Of a stretch of 64,000 bases of DNA, positions 34,493 through 45,100 are shown one piece after another (the stretch's first letter is position 1; every line of letters begins with the position of its first letter). Location of the stretch: positions 53,645 through 117,644 of the forward strand of contig JAOARW010000064.1 in assembly GCA_025210475.1 (NCBI GenBank), read 5' to 3'. The notes beneath the pieces are model-generated. The model was not told the origin of the DNA. It ran no database searches and saw only the letters and a program-made list of their open reading frames with translations. The translations under genes were made by a program, and so were the position numbers. The stretch comes from Carboxylicivirga sp. (GTDB lineage: Bacteria; Bacteroidota; Bacteroidia; Bacteroidales; Marinilabiliaceae).

Positions 34493-35995
34493 ATGAAAAA
34501 AATCGCAATACTGTCAATGGCAATGATGCTTAGTATATTCTTTGCATGCCAGGAAGACACATTTATTGAAGATACGGAGATGGTTTACGGACCGCCTGCC
34601 GGACTGAAATATATGGACATGGTTGGGGCCCGCGAAGGCCAGCGTATTATTAGCTTTCCTCCGGCGGTTGAAACAGATGGATTAATTCCGTCATTTGAAA
34701 TTGTTAAGGTGAAAGATGGTAGTGGTAATGCTCTTTCTGAAGAGCAAATGGCATTTATATCTATTGAAAACCCAGAGGTTGAAATTCTGGTGTCGGAAGA
34801 GACAGGCGAAGATGTAACTGCCATCAATTATAAAAATGCAGGTAGAATTACCATTGCCGACGGTAACTTACTAACGATCGATAACTATTCGTTTGATATT
34901 AAGGTAAGCACCCAAGCATCTGAAGCCGCTAAAGTTCTTGAAACTGTATTTGAAGATGGGTTTAAGTTATCCGTAGGTCCTGTTTTGGTGAACAACTTAA
35001 ACTACATGCCTAAAACGCAGAACTTATTATTAGATGGTTCGAAAGAAACCAGTAAGCCATCTCTAGGTAAAAAAGCGAATACGGATGTGCAATTTGTATT
35101 AGCCAGTCATACAGACATATTTACAATTAATGCAGAGACGGGTATTATTAAATTAAAAGATGGTGCAACTGTTGAAGCAGGGACTTATTACCCGCAGGTT
35201 AATGTGATAAATAACATCAGTGAAGAAGTTGTTGTATTCGAAGGTGAGAGCTTTTTAACAATTATTGTGTCAGAATCACCAGTTGAGATTCCACTGAAAA
35301 CGTTCAAGTTTTTCTATCCTACATTAGAAGCTGAGAATACCATGTACGGCTATCGTAAAATTGTTACTACGGCAGGAGCAGTTGCAGATAATAAAACATG
35401 GATTCAGAGTGGTGCTTGTCCTTTGGCTGCCGACGATCGTCCGGATGCAGCAGCAGGAGCTAAGTCGATATTTACCAATATTGTAATTGGAGGAGAATCA
35501 TTACCTCATGAATCTTGGGTAGTAATGAATTCACAAAACCTGGAAGATTACAGCTTTGGTTATGATTTATCAGCAGTTTTCTGGATGAAGAATCAGTATG
35601 TTGAGTACATGACTGATGGACGTACACCTACTGATCTGGAAGTATATGTATCATCTGACTTTGCGAGCAGTGTGGAAGATGCTACCTGGGAAAAAGTAAA
35701 TATGAAACTTAAGTGCGAAATCAATAACTCAGGAGAAATTATCGATGGAACACCTTATCCTGGTGATCAGCAGGGAGATAACCCCGATGGGCTTAAAAGT
35801 ACCGGTGCTAATGCCGATGCCAAATGGGTGAAGTGTGTATTGGATCTTGCTCCATACAAAGAGTTGTCAAACTTTACCATTGCATTCAAATTTGCTTCTT
35901 ACTTCGATGGTTCCATTTCAGGAAGTACAGGAAGAGGCGGACGCTACTACATTTCTGATGTACACATGCAAGCAACTGAATTACCACAGGAATAA
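34493..35995 (+). CDS. SusE/F-like surface glycan-binding lipoprotein
   Basis: A 500-residue lipoprotein (lipobox IFFAC, C19). Residues about 30-260 contain two related beta-sandwich repeats with cadherin/Ig-like features (YDMVGAREGQ-type start, ITIADGNLLTIDNYSFDIKV, and FTINAETGIIKLKDGATVEA). Residues about 270-500 form a separate jelly roll ending in RGGRYYISDVHMQAT. It is probably an outer-membrane surface protein binding the polysaccharide for SusC/D. It is the first gene of the operon, before susC, whereas such proteins usually follow susD. The C-terminal domain resembles the body of the T9SS-secreted protein at 41080. Confidence 0.7.
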   Translation: MKKIAILSMAMMLSIFFACQEDTFIEDTEMVYGPPAGLKYMDMVGAREGQRIISFPPAVETDGLIPSFEIVKVKDGSGNALSEEQMAFISIENPEVEILVSEETGEDVTAINYKNAGRITIADGNLLTIDNYSFDIKVSTQASEAAKVLETVFEDGFKLSVGPVLVNNLNYMPKTQNLLLDGSKETSKPSLGKKANTDVQFVLASHTDIFTINAETGIIKLKDGATVEAGTYYPQVNVINNISEEVVVFEGESFLTIIVSESPVEIPLKTFKFFYPTLEAENTMYGYRKIVTTAGAVADNKTWIQSGACPLAADDRPDAAAGAKSIFTNIVIGGESLPHESWVVMNSQNLEDYSFGYDLSAVFWMKNQYVEYMTDGRTPTDLEVYVSSDFASSVEDATWEKVNMKLKCEINNSGEIIDGTPYPGDQQGDNPDGLKSTGANADAKWVKCVLDLAPYKELSNFTIAFKFASYFDGSISGSTGRGGRYYISDVHMQATELPQE

Positions 35996-36038
35996 CTAAT
36001 GATAATAAGAGTATAGTTTATACTGTAAAGATATTAAA

Positions 36039-39000
36039 ATGAAAAAGATACATATATTATTCATGTTCTTACTAATCTCTGTAACTGTTATGGCACAAAA
36101 GACAGTAACAGGGGTGGTAGTGGACGATACAAATTTACCATTGCCGGGGGTTAATATATTGATCAAAGGCACTACCAATGGTACCATCAGTGATGTAAAC
36201 GGTGAGTTTACCTTAAAACAGGTAAAAGAATCGGATGTAATTGTTTTTTCTTTCATCAGTTTTAAACCTGTTGAAACAGAGCTTAAAGGAAGAACTCATC
36301 TGAATATTAAAATGGAGCCGGAATCAATTGGTCTTAATGAAGTTGTTAAGATCGGTTATGCTGAAAGTAAAAAGAAAGACTTAACCAGTGCGGTTGCTAA
36401 GGTTGCAACAAGTGACTTAATTAAAGCTCCAACATCTAACTACGATCAGGCCTTGGCAGGTCGTGTGGCTGGTGTTCAGGTTTCTGCAGCCGATGGGACA
36501 CCAGGGCAGGGGTTGAATATCGTTATTCGTGGTGGTAACTCCATTACCGGTGATAACTCTCCGTTATATGTAGTGGATGGTATTCCTTTGGAGGATTTTG
36601 ATCCGGCAAGTATTAGTTCAAGTGATATTGAAAGTTTTGATATCCTTAAAGATGCTTCGGCGACTGCGATTTACGGATCACGTGGTGCCAATGGTGTAAT
36701 CATTATTACCACCAAAAGCGGACGCCAGGATGGTAAAACAGATATATCAGTATCGGCATCTTCAGGTTTGCAGTGGATTCCAAACAGATTAGAGGTGTTG
36801 TCACCTTACGAGTATGTAAAATACCAGGAAGAAGTGGCATATGCCAAAGACGGTTATAACCCTTCAGATAATGTAGGTAGTTTCTATAAGCACTGGGTTG
36901 ATCCGGAATTATACCGCGATGTGGAAGGAACCAGTTGGCAGGATGAAATTTTCCGCGTGTCAACCATTCAAAACTATAACGTGTCATTAAGTACGGGTAA
37001 TGAAACTTCAACTCTTTATTACTCTGGAGAATATCTGGATCAGGAAGGTACTTTGATTAACACCGGTTTTACAAAAATTTTAAACCGTCTTAAGTTTTCT
37101 CATCGCATTAATAAGAAAGCACAGGCTGGCGGTCAAATGCAATATTCATACATCGATCGTACCGGAATCAACATCGCCGGAAATAATTACACTAGTATCA
37201 TTAAAGATGCCATTACTTTCCGTCCGGTTGAACCTAAAGTGAATGATGGTATTATAGGAGGTATTGATCCTAACGATCCTAATGATCGTCGTTTTAATCC
37301 GGTAAAGACTTTAAGTAATACTGATCGTACCAACCGTCAAGACGTTGTTAGAGGTAGCCTGTTTTTGAACTACAAGATCGCTCCTTCACTGACCTTAAGA
37401 TTAACAGGTACTTATCAGCTTGATAACCGTAGAGAAAGTTTGTTCTATGGAAAAGATACCTATCAGGGTTCGCGCGGTACAGATGGAATCAATGGTACAT
37501 TAACAACACGCCGTTACCAAACTTTGTCGACCTCCAATACTTTAAATTACAACAAAACATTTAGAAAGAAACATAAATTTGGTGCATTGGTAGGTATGGA
37601 GGTGCAGGATCGCGTTTCAGAATACGGTCGCATGAAAAACTCGCAAATACCTACAGATGCTTTTGGTATTGATAAGTTAAGCATTGGAACAGCTCCTGGT
37701 ATTCCGGATACTTGGAAATCAAGTAATGCTTTGGAATCGTATTTTGGTCGTGTAACCTACAGCTACAAGCAAAAATATTTATTCCAGGGTAACTTCCGTG
37801 CCGATGGTTCATCTAAGTTTAGTGAAAAGAATCGCTGGGGTTATTTCCCATCATTCTCAGCTGCATGGCGCGTAGGTGAAGAGTCTTTTATTCAAAACTT
37901 AGGAGCTTTCTCTAACCTAAAGCTTCGTGGTGGATGGGGATTAACCGGTAATAACCGAATTGGCGATTATGAAGCCTATAACCTACTGAATGTAAACTCG
38001 AAGAGTGGCTATACTTTTAACGAAACATACGTACCGGGAACTTACCAGAGCAACATGGGTGTACCCGATTTACGTTGGGAAACTACATCGCAGATAAACG
38101 TAGGTGTGGATATGGGATTCTTTGAGCAGCGGGTTCAGGCTACTGTTGATTATTATAAGAAAAACACCAAAGATTTGTTATTGGATGCCGAAATGGCCTT
38201 AAGTACAGGTTTTAACCGTGTGCAGCAGAATGTTGGTGAAGTTGAAAACCAGGGATTGGAAATCAGCATTAATACGGTTAATGTGAAAAACCGCGATTTT
38301 GAGTGGATCACTTCATTTAATATCTCTTTCAATAAGAATAAAACGATCAAACTAAACAAAGGCCAGGATGCGATCTATACAAATCCGGATTGGTCTGGTC
38401 AGTATAACGAATATCAGTACATCACCCAAGTAGGACAGCCTGTGGGTATGATGTATGGTTTACAATTTGAGCGAATCTATCAGTTCGAAGATTTTAACTG
38501 GAACAACGAAACACAGACATATACTCTAAAAGATGGTGTTGCAGATAACGGTGCTTTACCTGTTGCTCCGGGTAGTATCATGTTTAAAGATCAGAATGGT
38601 GACGGAACAATCAATGAGGAAGACCGTGTGATCATTGGTAATCCACATCCGGATCATTTTGGTGGTTTAACAAATGATTTCAAATGGAAGAACTTCGATT
38701 GTCAGGTGTTCCTGCAATGGTCTGTTGGTCATGATATCTTAAATGCTAACCGCATTGATTTTGAACAGCCTCAGGCTAAAACAAACAGTGGTTTATCAGC
38801 ATTAAAAGATTTATGGACGCCATATAATACCAACACAACTGTCAATACAATCCGTTATCAGACAGTTTACGGTAAGGCACCAAAAGGTAATAATGCGGAT
38901 GACCGTTACATTGAAGATGGAACATACTTGAAACTTAAAACAGTTTCTTTAGGGTATACTTTGCCACAAAGCCTTCTTTCGAGATGGGGAATTAACCGCT

Positions 39001-39164
39001 GTCGTGTTTATGTATCAGGTCAGAACCTAGTTACCTGGACAAATTACTCAGGTTACGATCCGGATGTATCAGTGGGTAAATATGGTGCACTAACACCAAA
39101 TCTGGATTACTCAGCTTATCCACAAAGTTCAATTGTATCGGGTGGAATCGAATTGGTTTTCTAA
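36039..39164 (+). CDS. SusC-family TonB-dependent outer-membrane transporter
   Basis: A 1041-residue outer-membrane importer of oligosaccharides, powered by TonB. Signal peptide (ending VMAQ), CarboxypepD_reg-like domain (about 22-100: VTGVVVDDTNLPLPGVNILI), plug domain (about 115-225: ALAGRVAGVQV, VIRGGNSI, SPLYVVDGIPL, ILKDASATAIYGSRGANGVI) and a 22-strand barrel ending in the hydrophobic GGIELVF. It lacks an N-terminal anti-sigma-interaction domain, so regulation is by the HTCS rather than an ECF sigma factor. It lies 43 bp after the SusE-like gene and 27 bp before susD. Substrate inferred from the lyases: chondroitin-type fragments. Confidence 0.95.
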   Translation: MKKIHILFMFLLISVTVMAQKTVTGVVVDDTNLPLPGVNILIKGTTNGTISDVNGEFTLKQVKESDVIVFSFISFKPVETELKGRTHLNIKMEPESIGLNEVVKIGYAESKKKDLTSAVAKVATSDLIKAPTSNYDQALAGRVAGVQVSAADGTPGQGLNIVIRGGNSITGDNSPLYVVDGIPLEDFDPASISSSDIESFDILKDASATAIYGSRGANGVIIITTKSGRQDGKTDISVSASSGLQWIPNRLEVLSPYEYVKYQEEVAYAKDGYNPSDNVGSFYKHWVDPELYRDVEGTSWQDEIFRVSTIQNYNVSLSTGNETSTLYYSGEYLDQEGTLINTGFTKILNRLKFSHRINKKAQAGGQMQYSYIDRTGINIAGNNYTSIIKDAITFRPVEPKVNDGIIGGIDPNDPNDRRFNPVKTLSNTDRTNRQDVVRGSLFLNYKIAPSLTLRLTGTYQLDNRRESLFYGKDTYQGSRGTDGINGTLTTRRYQTLSTSNTLNYNKTFRKKHKFGALVGMEVQDRVSEYGRMKNSQIPTDAFGIDKLSIGTAPGIPDTWKSSNALESYFGRVTYSYKQKYLFQGNFRADGSSKFSEKNRWGYFPSFSAAWRVGEESFIQNLGAFSNLKLRGGWGLTGNNRIGDYEAYNLLNVNSKSGYTFNETYVPGTYQSNMGVPDLRWETTSQINVGVDMGFFEQRVQATVDYYKKNTKDLLLDAEMALSTGFNRVQQNVGEVENQGLEISINTVNVKNRDFEWITSFNISFNKNKTIKLNKGQDAIYTNPDWSGQYNEYQYITQVGQPVGMMYGLQFERIYQFEDFNWNNETQTYTLKDGVADNGALPVAPGSIMFKDQNGDGTINEEDRVIIGNPHPDHFGGLTNDFKWKNFDCQVFLQWSVGHDILNANRIDFEQPQAKTNSGLSALKDLWTPYNTNTTVNTIRYQTVYGKAPKGNNADDRYIEDGTYLKLKTVSLGYTLPQSLLSRWGINRCRVYVSGQNLVTWTNYSGYDPDVSVGKYGALTPNLDYSAYPQSSIVSGGIELVF

Positions 39165-39191
39165 ATGAGAATGGCTTAAAAACTAAATAAA

Positions 39192-40862
39192 ATGAAGATG
39201 AATCATATAAATAAAATAATATTAAGCCTTTTGGTGCTTGTGGGTTTTGCTTGTTCCGATATTCTTGACAAGAAGCCCGAATCGAATTGGAAAGTGGAAG
39301 ACTTCTATTCGAACAATACGGAGGCTCAACTTGGTTTGGCAGGTATTTATTCTTTCCTGGCAAGTACCAAAGTATACGGATCAGATTACGTAATTTTTGA
39401 TTCGGGAACTGATGAAGGTTATTATAACCGTCGCTATAATGAAAACTGGACCGTTGGATTGTATCGTCATACATCGGCTGATTTAATGGTTGAAAACCTT
39501 TGGGTACAATTATACGGTTGTGTGAATGCGGCCAATATGTTTATCGAGCGTTTGAATAAAGATGCTTTTGAAGACGGGCAATATAACGCTTACATTGCTG
39601 AAGCAAAGTTTATCAGGGCATTTTCTTACTTACAGTTGGTTAGCTGGTATGGTGATATTCCTTTACGATTAACGTATGCCAAAGATCAAACGTCGAACCA
39701 TGTGGCAGCTTCTCCGCAGGCGGATGTTTATAAGCAGATTATCGAAGATTTCACCTTTGCTTACACACATTTACCACATGCCAAAGATGCTAATTACATT
39801 CCTGGTCATGCCAATAAAATGGCTGCCCACGGATTATTGGCACGTACTTACCTTCGTATGGCCGGACAGCCTTTAATGGATACAGAAAAGTATGAATTGG
39901 CAAAGAATCATTGTGATTCAGTGATACTGGACGGTTGGCACGATTTACGTGTGGACGATGGCAATGAGGGGTACCGTAATTTGTTTCTTTCATACATCCG
40001 AAATGAGCACGATTTAGAGGAATCATTGTTTGAAATTTCATTTACGAACATGCGTGACATGGGATTACAGGTTGATGGTAAAATCGGTAACATCAATGGT
40101 ATCTCGTGGAACTACGGTGGTGAAGGCTATCCTTTTGGTTATGCCATGTTAAATGCTTCTCCTGTCGTTAAAAATGTGTACAGCGATACAGATGCTCGTT
40201 TGGATTGGAACTTAAGAGGTTATAAATATAGCAAGGGGAATGCCATTGAAGTAACATCGGCGATGAGTGCCCAATATTGTCCAACCAAATACCGACGTTG
40301 GGAACCATCCAACTGGGATGATTTGGATCCTGCTGCCAAACCGGCAAAAGGTAGTATCGAATCATACATTGTTTTGGAGCCAGTATCTTCACCTAATAAA
40401 AACTATACAGGCATTAACTTCCCGATACTTCGATACTCAGATGTACTGTTAATGTATGCCGAAGCTGCAAATGCATCAGAAGGTATGCCTACTGAAAAGG
40501 CAATTGCTTGTCTTAATCAGGTGCGTAATCGTGCAGGGTTAGAGAATATCGGAGATGCAGCGCCCGAAGCCATTGCTTCGCAAGGTGCGTTCCTAAAAGA
40601 GTTGCAGGATGAACGTATGCGTGAGCTGTGTTTTGAAGGTTTGCGTAAGCAGGATTTAATTCGTTGGGGAATTCTTGGAGAACGTTTATCGTTCCTTAAT
40701 GAAACCATTAAAGGTGATCCTAATTTTGATGCCAAGAAAGAGCAAGACCAAAGCTATCTTCGTGCAGGTGATAACTATGATGCTAAAAAGCACAATAGTC
40801 TGCCTTATCCATTGCAAGAGGTAAGCATCAATAATAAACTGGATCAAAAAGATAATTGGTAG
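39192..40862 (+). CDS. SusD-family glycan-binding lipoprotein
   Basis: A 556-residue lid protein of the SusCD importer. The lipobox (LVGFAC, C18) anchors it in the outer membrane. Typical features are LDKKPESNW after the lipid anchor, TPR-like helices (VNAANMFIERL, AEAKFIRAFSYLQLVSWYGDIPL, HGLLARTYLRMAG) and the C-terminal RYSDVLLMYAEAANAS and NQVRNRAGLENIG and ELQDERMRELCFEGLRKQDL. Start ATG 39192; an ATG two codons later is equally usable. It is last in the three-gene operon, followed by a terminator at 40886. Confidence 0.95.
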   Translation: MKMNHINKIILSLLVLVGFACSDILDKKPESNWKVEDFYSNNTEAQLGLAGIYSFLASTKVYGSDYVIFDSGTDEGYYNRRYNENWTVGLYRHTSADLMVENLWVQLYGCVNAANMFIERLNKDAFEDGQYNAYIAEAKFIRAFSYLQLVSWYGDIPLRLTYAKDQTSNHVAASPQADVYKQIIEDFTFAYTHLPHAKDANYIPGHANKMAAHGLLARTYLRMAGQPLMDTEKYELAKNHCDSVILDGWHDLRVDDGNEGYRNLFLSYIRNEHDLEESLFEISFTNMRDMGLQVDGKIGNINGISWNYGGEGYPFGYAMLNASPVVKNVYSDTDARLDWNLRGYKYSKGNAIEVTSAMSAQYCPTKYRRWEPSNWDDLDPAAKPAKGSIESYIVLEPVSSPNKNYTGINFPILRYSDVLLMYAEAANASEGMPTEKAIACLNQVRNRAGLENIGDAAPEAIASQGAFLKELQDERMRELCFEGLRKQDLIRWGILGERLSFLNETIKGDPNFDAKKEQDQSYLRAGDNYDAKKHNSLPYPLQEVSINNKLDQKDNW

Positions 40863-40885
40863 AGTTACTTAGTTTATTAAAACAG

Positions 40886-40921
40886 AAACCGAGGCTTATG
40901 TATTTAGGCTTCGGTTTTTTT
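40886..40921 (+). terminator. Rho-independent terminator after susD
   Basis: AAACCGAGGCT pairs with AGGCTTCGGTTT (G-U pairs inside) and is followed by T residues, closing the SusC/D operon. Confidence 0.8.
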
Positions 40922-40981
40922 GTATAAAATAAAGGTGAATTAGGTAAGGAGCACATTATTAATGCAATACAAATCTTGAAC

Positions 40982-41009
40982 TGTACAAATGATGAATAAG
41001 CTTTGTACA
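40982..41009. promoter_or_regulatory. Paired TGTACA sites upstream of the T9SS-protein/PL8 genes
   Basis: TGTACA at 40982-40987 and again at 41004-41009, exactly 22 bp apart, about 70-100 bp before the ATG at 41080. A direct repeat two helical turns apart is the expected layout for an AraC-type HTCS domain. A possible -7 box TACTTTAG is about 30-40 bp downstream. Confidence 0.5.
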
Positions 41010-41079
41010 ATTCAGCCACATGATAAACAGTGTCTATGGTACTTTAGTGGCTGTAAAACAGTAATTAAACTAAAGTATT

Positions 41080-42006
41080 ATGAAGAAAGAATTACTCCTA
41101 ATGATGGCCATTTTTATGGCAGCTACCTCAGCTCTTTTTGCTCAGGAAACCGTTATTTACTACCCGGATTTCCAATATGACAATAACAAAGGCTTTACAA
41201 AACACAATGTTACAGTTGGGTCTGGTGTTGACGAAACTAAATTATGGAAGCGCTCTTCCAGTAAGATTCCTAATGCCAATGATTTAGGATATACACGAGA
41301 AGGTTCACAAACATCAATTAGTTCAACGGGTTATGGAGCGAATGGTACCGATTATACTCCAACCTTAACATATGCAGTGGTTGATGCTGTTGACCTTTCA
41401 GCGCATGCTGCCCTAGCAGAATTAAAAGTGACCTTCTTTACCATGGCGCAGTATGGTTTGGGAAATTTCGCTGATTTTTCGGTGCTTGTCACTGATGCTT
41501 ATACCGGCGATCCTGCAACTACAGTTTGGACAGACGTAACATCAAAACTTGATCAGATTGATGATGATATCAATTACGATAATGACTGGACCAAGTCGAC
41601 TTTGGTATTGAATGATTGGAAAAATGCCACTGCATTCGTGATGGCCTTTAAATATGAAGTTAAGAATGCAGGAACTGTACAGAAAGATGCAGAACAGCCC
41701 AATGTTGATCGTCCGGGCACTTGGCGTGTAAGCGAGGTCAGGTTTACAGGTACTGATACGCCAACAAGTATTGGTCAGGCAACAAACGACGAAGCAATGT
41801 TTTATCCAAATCCTGCAACTGAGTACATTACTTTTAAAAGAGAAGTGAAGCAGGTAGAGTTATACAACCTTGGTGGAAAGAAAGTGAATGTGCAACTTGA
41901 TGGAAATAGTTCGTTAGATGTTTCATCGTGTTTAGCGGGTGTTTACATTTTAAAAATGGAATTGGAAAATGGCGGGGCTAAGTCAGCAAAAGTCATTATT
42001 AAATAA
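41080..42006 (+). CDS. T9SS-secreted jelly-roll protein
   Basis: A 308-residue protein with signal peptide (ending SALFAQ), one beta-sandwich (about 22-225) and a type-A T9SS C-terminal sorting domain (about 235-308: MFYPNPATEYITF, ending GVYILKMELENGGAKSAKVI). It should be secreted and attached to the cell surface. The sandwich (VTDAYTGDPATTVWTDVTSK, FVMAFKYEVKNAG, GTWRVSEVRFTG) resembles the C-terminal domain of the SusE-like lipoprotein at 34493. No catalytic motif is seen; a surface substrate-binding role is likely. A terminator lies between it and the PL8 gene, so the two are only partly co-transcribed. Confidence 0.75.
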   Translation: MKKELLLMMAIFMAATSALFAQETVIYYPDFQYDNNKGFTKHNVTVGSGVDETKLWKRSSSKIPNANDLGYTREGSQTSISSTGYGANGTDYTPTLTYAVVDAVDLSAHAALAELKVTFFTMAQYGLGNFADFSVLVTDAYTGDPATTVWTDVTSKLDQIDDDINYDNDWTKSTLVLNDWKNATAFVMAFKYEVKNAGTVQKDAEQPNVDRPGTWRVSEVRFTGTDTPTSIGQATNDEAMFYPNPATEYITFKREVKQVELYNLGGKKVNVQLDGNSSLDVSSCLAGVYILKMELENGGAKSAKVIIK

Positions 42007-42039
42007 AACCAACCATCTTAGTTAACACCTAAAAAAAAC

Positions 42040-42079
42040 AACGATTCTCTGTGCCTGAAAAGCATGAGGATCGTTTTTT
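42040..42079 (+). terminator. Rho-independent terminator between the T9SS protein and PL8
   Basis: A 10-bp stem (AACGATTCTC at 42040-42049 with GAGGATCGTT at 42066-42075) and T run. It overlaps the apparent GTG start at 42051, which argues for the ATG at 42102 as the true start of the PL8 gene. Confidence 0.8.
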
Positions 42080-42101
42080 CTATCAACTAAAACAATCGTC
42101 A

Positions 42102-45100
42102 ATGCGGATAGTATTAAACCTTTTATTTGTTTGTATATCGATTAGCATATCGGCCCAAAATTACCTGGGGCTCGAAGGCAGTGTTCCGTCTTATTGGTCG
42201 CCAAAGGATCAACTTTCCATTTCATCGGCTCATTATAAGATGGGAAGTCAGTCGGTGGAGTGGACCTGGACGCCCGGATCGGCTATAAGTATCAATAATC
42301 CAGCGGGTATGGCAAATGCTTGCCAAACATACAAAGGAGGGATGATTTTATGGATTTATAACGAAACACCCAAGCTAGCGGATTTAAAATTTGAATTTCG
42401 AAACGGAAACGGGCCGGTTCAGTATCATTTTAATTACCATTTGAATTTTACCGGTTGGAGGGCTTGCTGGATACGTTTCGATGAGGATATGCTGGGTGTT
42501 AAACAAGATAAAAACCTTAGCAAATTAACCATCACGGCTCCTGACACAGAAAGTGGAGGTAAGCTGTTTTTTGATCGGATGAAATTTCCCTCATCAAGAA
42601 TCAATGACCGTGTGACTCCTGATGCTCAGCTGGATTTTATTAATCCGGAGATGAACTACAATCACTGGTCGGCATTGTGGCACTGGCATAATACCTATAG
42701 CTATGAAATGGCTTTACCGACCGTTATGACGGACGAAGAAAAAGCGAATGCTGCCATTATTCGTCAGCGTATTACCGATGCTGTGGATGGCAATGCACCG
42801 TCAGCATCCCGTTTAACTGCAATTCAAAATGAATTTAATCAGATTAATATCCAGCGAAATGGTGATAATATAAGTGGAGCGGCATTTGTGATCAAAGATG
42901 AATTGCAAAAGGCAAATGGCGATATGGATTTTGCCAAAGTTGAATTGCTTATGTACGATATGGCAAAAGCCTGGCATCATAATAAGCAAAGTGGTTTCGA
43001 CCAGATGTTTATTGATGTGCTTGACTGGTTATACGATCAGGGATTAACCATTGGTAGCGGACTCGGAACCAACCACCATTATGGATATGATTTTAGGGGT
43101 ATCCCCAAAGCAATTTGGCTGATGCAGGATGCCCTGAAAAGTGCCGGCAAATTTCAGCAGGCATTTGAAATGATTCAGTATTGGACAGGTGTGGCCGAGG
43201 TGCGTCAGTTACCACAGGTTGAGAATTTCCAGGGGATTGTTGATACCTGGAATACCATCGCTCCGGGACGCTTAATGGCCATTATGTTGCGTGAAGATTC
43301 ACCTGAGCTAGTGCGTGATATCAAATCATACGTGCAGTGGTTGAATGCGGTAATGCAATACAGTGTTGGTACAATGGGCGGATTTAAACCCGATGGTTCC
43401 GGCTTCCATCATGGAATGATTTACGCGGGTTACATGAACGGTGGTTATGCAGGATTAGGAGAAGTTGTTGGCTATTTAGGAAATACTGAATTTAACCTGT
43501 CTGATCAGGCCCGGTCCAATTTCCGGCAGGCGCTATTGGTTCATTTCTATTATGCCAATCATCGATCTATAATTAATAGTGTTTGCGGTCGTAAACCAAT
43601 GACGCAGGAACTGGGTACAGGAGCTATAAATGCTTTAGCTTATCTGGCCAAAGCTACTGATCCGGTGGATGAAGAGATGGCGACAGAATACATGCGACTG
43701 GCCAAGTACAAAAAGGAGCTTTACAATGAGTTTAAAAATTTAGGCATTAAACCGGCTAGTGCGCCAAATGGAAATATAAGCCTGAATTATGGAGCCCTTA
43801 ATCTTCATCGTCGCGATAACTGGCTGGTAGGCATTAAAGGTTTTAACAACATTGTAACCGGTACCGAAATTTACACTTCGAACAACCGCTACGGGCGTTA
43901 TCAAAGTTATGGTACGGTTCAGATTCTCGCGTCAGGTTCGCCGGTTGATGCTGAAACCAGTGGTTTTAAGCTGAAGGGTTGGGATTGGAATCGTTTTCCG
44001 GGAGCAACTACCATTCATCTGCCTTATGATTTATTAAATCATGGAGGTGGCAATTTGAACGAACGTTCTAAGGAATCGGAGTTTGCAGGTGCATGTTCCC
44101 TTGAAGGGAACGGTGTTTTCGGTATGTATCTGGATGAGAATAATTACACCAATTATACAAACGACTTTGTTGCGAATAAGTCGGTTTTTTCTTTCGACAA
44201 CCGGATTATTTGTTTGGGTAGTAACATTAGCAATAGCAATGGTAGTTACCATACCGAAACAACTTTATTTCAAACAGCCTTGAGTAATACTTCGGAGGAA
44301 CTTGTAATGGATGAAACAGGGGTTACCCAGTTTCCTTACAGTTCAAATCAAAACATAACAGACCCAATTACACTGCTGGATACCAAAGGCAATGGTTATT
44401 ACCTGCCATCGGGTAATGTTTATGTGGAAAGAAGTCAGCAGGAGTCGCGCGATGAAAAGAAAAAAACCGTTAATTATGGGAACTTTGCAACAGCCTGGCT
44501 CGATCATGGAACATCACCTGATGATGAGGATTATGAATATGCCATTCTAGTGCAGACTTCACGCGATGAACTCAATGGTTTTAAGCAAAAAATGCAATCG
44601 GAAGATAAACCTTATGAGGTTATTCGAAAAGATGAAATAGCTCACATTGTGAAAGATGCAGCAAGCGCAACTACCGGTTATGTTGTTTTTAAAGCCGATA
44701 ATGCTATTTCATCGTCACATTTAAAAGCAAGTTCCTACCCTTGCATTGTAGTTGTTAAGGATGAGGGAGCCAACTCTATAAAACTGGCATTTGCTGATCC
44801 AGCCATCAATATGAAAGCACCGTCTGGTTTAACAGGAGCTGATATTGCCAAAGAACGATTGGTTCAGTTGACTTTAAATGGAAGGTATCAATTGGCCGAT
44901 GCCAATGAAAAGTGTCGTATTGTAAGTTCAGGCAACAGTATTACGGTACTGGAATTCACTTCGATTCACGGTTTATCGGTTGAGGTTCAGCTAGTAAAAG
45001 ATACATCATCAGGGATCGATGATGAGGCATCCCTTTATAATGTTCATATTTATCCTAATCCGGTAGACGATTTATTGAATTTTGATGCTGCATTGAATGT

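Noticed and set aside
42051..42101. GTG start for the second PL8 gene
   Set aside because: The GTG lies inside a terminator hairpin (42040-42079); the ATG at 42102 directly begins a normal signal peptide.
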